Of a stretch of DNA of 64,000 bases, positions 60,325 to 64,000 are shown piece by piece. Below the pieces are notes generated by a model. The model was not told where the DNA came from, ran no database searches, and saw nothing but the letters and a program-made list of their open reading frames with translations. The stretch is taken from NCBI GenBank assembly GCA_020002185.1, contig CM034539.1, forward strand, positions 1,110,355 through 1,174,354, given 5' to 3'. Origin of the DNA: Paraescarpia echinospica (Eukaryota > Annelida > Polychaeta > Sabellida > Siboglinidae). The position numbers and the translations under genes are program-made. The stretch's first letter is position 1, and each line of letters starts with the position of its first letter.

Positions 60325-62168
60325 TCATATAATGAGAAGACATATAATGAGAAGACATATGGCTGATACTACATATAATGAGAAGACATATGGCTGATAC
60401 TACATATAATGAGAAGACATATGGCTGATACTACATATAATGAGAAGACGTATGGCTGATACTACATATAATGAGAAGACATATGGCTGATACTACATAT
60501 AATGAGAAGACGTATGGCTGATACTACATATAATGAGAAGACGGGATACTACATATAATGAGAAGACATATATGATACTGATACTACATATAATGAGAAG
60601 ACATATGGCTGATACTACATATAATGAGAAGACATATGGCTGATACTACATATAATGAGAAGACATATGGCTGATACTACATATAATGAGAAGACGTATG
60701 GCTGATACTACATATAATGAGAAGACATATGGCTGATACTACATATAATGAGAAGACATATGGCTGATACTACATATAATGAGAAGACATATGGCTGATA
60801 CTACATATAATGAGAAGACATATGGCTGATACTACATATAATGAGAAGACATATGGCTGATACTACATATAATGAGAAGACATATGGCTGATACTACATA
60901 TAATGAGAAGACATATGGCTGATACTACATATAATGAGAAGACATATGGCTGATACTACATATAATGAGAAGACATATGGCTGATACTACATATAATGAG
61001 AAGACATATGGCTGATACTACATATAATGAGAAGACATATGGCTGATACTACATATAATGAGAAGACATATGGCTGATACTACATATAATGAGAAGACAT
61101 ATGGCTGATACTACATATAATGAGAAGACATATGGCTGATACTACATATAATGAGAAGACGTATGGCTGATACTACATATAATGAGAAGACATATGGCTG
61201 ATACTACATATAATGAGAAGACATATGGCTGATACTACATATAATGAGAAGACATATGGCTGATACTACATATAATGAGAAGACATATGGCTGATACTAC
61301 ATATAATGAGAAGACGTATGGCTGATACTACATATAATGAGAAGACATATGGCTGATACTACATATAATGAGAAGACATATGGCTGATACTACATATAAT
61401 GAGAAGACATATGGCTGATACTACATATAATGAGAAGACATATGGCTGATACTACATATAATGAGAAGACATATGGCTGATACTACATATAATGAGAAGA
61501 CATATGGCTGATACTACATATAATGAGAAGACATATGGCTGATACTACATATAATGAGAAGACATATGGCTGATACTACATATAATGAGAAGACATATGG
61601 CTGATACTACATATAATGAGAAGACGTATGGCTGATACTACATATAATGAGAAGACGTATGGCTGATACTACATATAATGAGAAGATATATGGCTGATAC
61701 TACATATAATGAGAAGACATATGGCTGATACTACATATAATGAGAAGATATATGGCTGATACTACATATAATGAGAAGACATATGGCTGATACTACATAT
61801 AATGAGAAGACATATGGCTGATACTACATATAATGAGAAGACATATGGCTGATACTACATATAATGAGAAGACATATGGCTGATACTACATATAATGAGA
61901 AGACATATGGCTGATACTACATATAATGAGAAGACATATGGCTGATACTACATATAATGAGAAGACATATGGCTGATACTACATATAATGAGAAGACATA
62001 TGGCTGATACTACATATAATGAGAAGACATATGGCTGATACTACATATAATGAGAAGACATATGGCTGATACTACATATAATGAGAAGACATATGGCTGA
62101 TACTACATATAATGAGAAGACATATGGCTGATACTACATATAATGAGAAGATATATGGCTGATACTAC
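60325..62168. repeat. 31-bp minisatellite (about 59 copies)
   Basis: Units of 31 bp contain catataatgagaagacatat then ggctgatacta, starting 31 bp apart (for example at 60361 and 60392). Variants are few (acgtatgg, atatatgg). One disrupted stretch lies at 60540-60590. The first unit is shortened, as at an array edge. Confidence 0.97.
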
Positions 62169-63115
62169 CAAAAATGTGTCTTTCGTCCAGCAAAACACTG
62201 GAATGGCTGGAATAGCAGTATAAATAGCCTGCTCAAATGGAGCTCGGTGCTCTTTGTGGACATAGTTGATATTTTATTCTTTGTGGTGTGATAATATATA
62301 AGACGTTTTGTGTCAGAAAGATGATAAACTGCCTGTTTTGGCATGTGCACAGTACAAGGGGGCATTACAAATTATCGTAATAACAATACTTAATAAGTAT
62401 TAACTATTTAACAACTTATTTTATTTTATTGTAGGTACACATACCCACTGATTTATGATGCTCTTTCCTATATAAACACATTTCCTTCATTTTACAGGAT
62501 TAAAACAAATGACCACAGAAATCTCGTGTTTTACGTTATCCGAATATATGCTTGTACATATAATTTCAATAAAGCACTAACTGGCTAAAATCAGCATCTC
62601 CTTAATTAAAATATATGAGGCTATCACCCAACGATAAAAACATAACGCTAAATCAACTTCCCTGGTCGTCACAAAACATATAAATTGCAGGAGCGCAGCG
62701 TCATCGTAAAGAATGTGTTCTACGTTATCCAGTGTTGTTTATGAACATTCTCAGGTTTATAATTTGATATAGTACATATAGATCAATCACTTCGTTTGTT
62801 AAACAAGGGCCGTACACGTCTAATTTGACCTGAGAGCGTTCGAAAATACCAAATGGCCGTGTTCTACGATATCGCATGAGAAAGAGTGTCGTTACTCTTC
62901 CGATAGCGCCATATCTACACGTCGTTCTGTCAGTGGATGGAACTCTCAGCTTGTACATACAAAACGAAGTTTTTATTTCTCTATGTCTGACATACACACA
63001 TGATACTGAACGCGTCTGTGATCAATCATGTTCACATTGAGAAATTACTAATGTATGCCCACTTATAATTAATAATTTTAGTGCTTAAATTGAAGTGAAG
63101 ACTAGAGGAACAGTG
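62169..63115. other. no gene seen
   Basis: AT-rich DNA. Open frames of 66 and 90 codons on the minus strand carry no recognisable domain. Confidence 0.5.
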
Positions 63116-63207
63116 CGCTAGTTGCCAAGTGAGCTACTTGCCAAGTGCGCTACTTGCCAAGTGAGCTACTTGCCAAGTGCGCTACTTGCCAAGTGAGCTA
63201 GTTGCTA
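63116..63207. repeat. 16-bp repeat (about 6 copies) with 32-bp alternation
   Basis: Units of gctacttgccaagtg plus one base alternate in their last base (a or c), giving a two-unit 32-bp period. Confidence 0.9.
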
Positions 63208-64000
63208 AAAGTTGCCTGCCCGTCCGAGAGCAAAGGATCAATATCGTAACATGTAATCGATAACATGAATGGATAACGTAGAACACAATTCGCTACTATT
63301 TTCTCTGCATGTTTTGATACTGTGATTAGATAATCTCTCTTGGGTGTTTTTCTGTAGCTTTTGGTCGTCATTTATTGTCACTTACAATGATAGAGATATT
63401 TAATCATACTTATGCTGTTCAGAATAATATTTGTGTTTCCTGCTATAATATGTTCTCTGGTATTAGTGTGGATAGATGGGACAGATATTTACAAAAAGGG
63501 ACGTGAAATTTGGCACAAACTCACGTGCGCTACAGGAAACGTAATGAACAAAATGATGCGCATTACTTGGCCAAATATAGGGAACGCGTGGCCCAGAAAC
63601 ATGCCAAAACAGCCCTGGTGATCAAGGCAGCTTGAAAACAGAAAAATAAGGAAAGGAAAGCATGTGAAGTGGGCGGAGGGCATTAAAAAATCTCCCAGAA
63701 AGACTTCAAATCCAAAGCTAGAACAGTTCTCATGGACGTGATGACGTAAGCTGATTGTATAGTGCAGGTATATTGTGTCTATCAATTACGTGTGCCACCT
63801 CTTCAAAGAGCTTAGGAATGCCTACAATTCAACGACGCAGGTAAGCGTACAGATTGAGAAATGCCACATAAAACCCTTACAGTAATGCTGTCCGATCACA
63901 TGGCTCACAGTGTTTTAACTCTCATCCCATTCTCTTAGATCATCGTTGAATGAGTCAACACAAACTCCCCCAAAATTGAGCAGACACACCTGCATCTCAG
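63208..64000. other. no supported gene
   Basis: The sequence acgacgcag then gtaagcg near 63835 looks like a plus-strand splice donor. The frame before it (CHLFKELRNAYNSTTQ) is short and unrecognised. An exon running past the window cannot be excluded. Confidence 0.35.

Overview
The window is metazoan nuclear DNA. It has spliced genes with short exons, GT-AG introns and one GC-AG intron, non-LTR retrotransposons, tRNA-derived SINE-like sequence, a hAT-type element, foldback MITEs and a very heavy load of tandem repeats. The only complete gene joins a signal peptide, a CBM14 chitin-binding domain and a laminin-G-like domain. That architecture is typical of lophotrochozoan (especially molluscan) shell or extracellular-matrix proteins of the Pif type. 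I infer a mollusc or close spiralian, but the sequence does not prove this. A 1000-base N run (40172-41171) shows the window is assembled scaffold.

Layout. 1-3450: 13-bp minisatellite with a 1053-bp higher-order duplication, running off the left edge. 3506-5286: non-autonomous hAT-like element carrying a 42-bp minisatellite. 5407-6760: microsatellites, then a 27-bp minisatellite. 7808-7940: an isolated minus-strand exon encoding an LDL-receptor class B (YWTD-type) repeat. 8101-10704: two juxtaposed decayed LINE fragments with endonuclease and reverse transcriptase remains. 10832-11075: tRNA-derived SINE. 11686-12730: tandem duplication with pyrimidine-rich octamer repeats. 12745-12912: a candidate first exon of a small secreted protein (minus strand). 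13140-13620: strongly diverged ~50-60 bp repeats. 15472-16605: 49-bp minisatellite. 18655-19146: a tRNA-like sequence and a long foldback. 19141-40171: a homogeneous satellite of about 192 monomers of 109 bp, ended by the assembly gap. 41304-42032: a LINE ORF1-like gene with one internal stop. 43196-44697: 23-bp minisatellite.

46209-58369 (minus strand): an eight-exon gene of 377 codons, rebuilt here from splice junctions whose phases all agree. Its introns hold further minisatellites, a truncated LINE 3' end (54100-54675) and a 211-bp foldback MITE (56423-56633). 60325-62168: 31-bp minisatellite. The rest is AT-rich DNA in which I see no supported gene.

Tandem repeats make up roughly half of the sequenced bases. 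Nearly all long open reading frames in the window are by-products of repeat units that lack stop codons, not genes. The biology of most interest is the split chitin-binding/LamG gene, the orphan YWTD exon, and the 109-bp satellite that abuts a foldback element and shows multimer-scale duplications.
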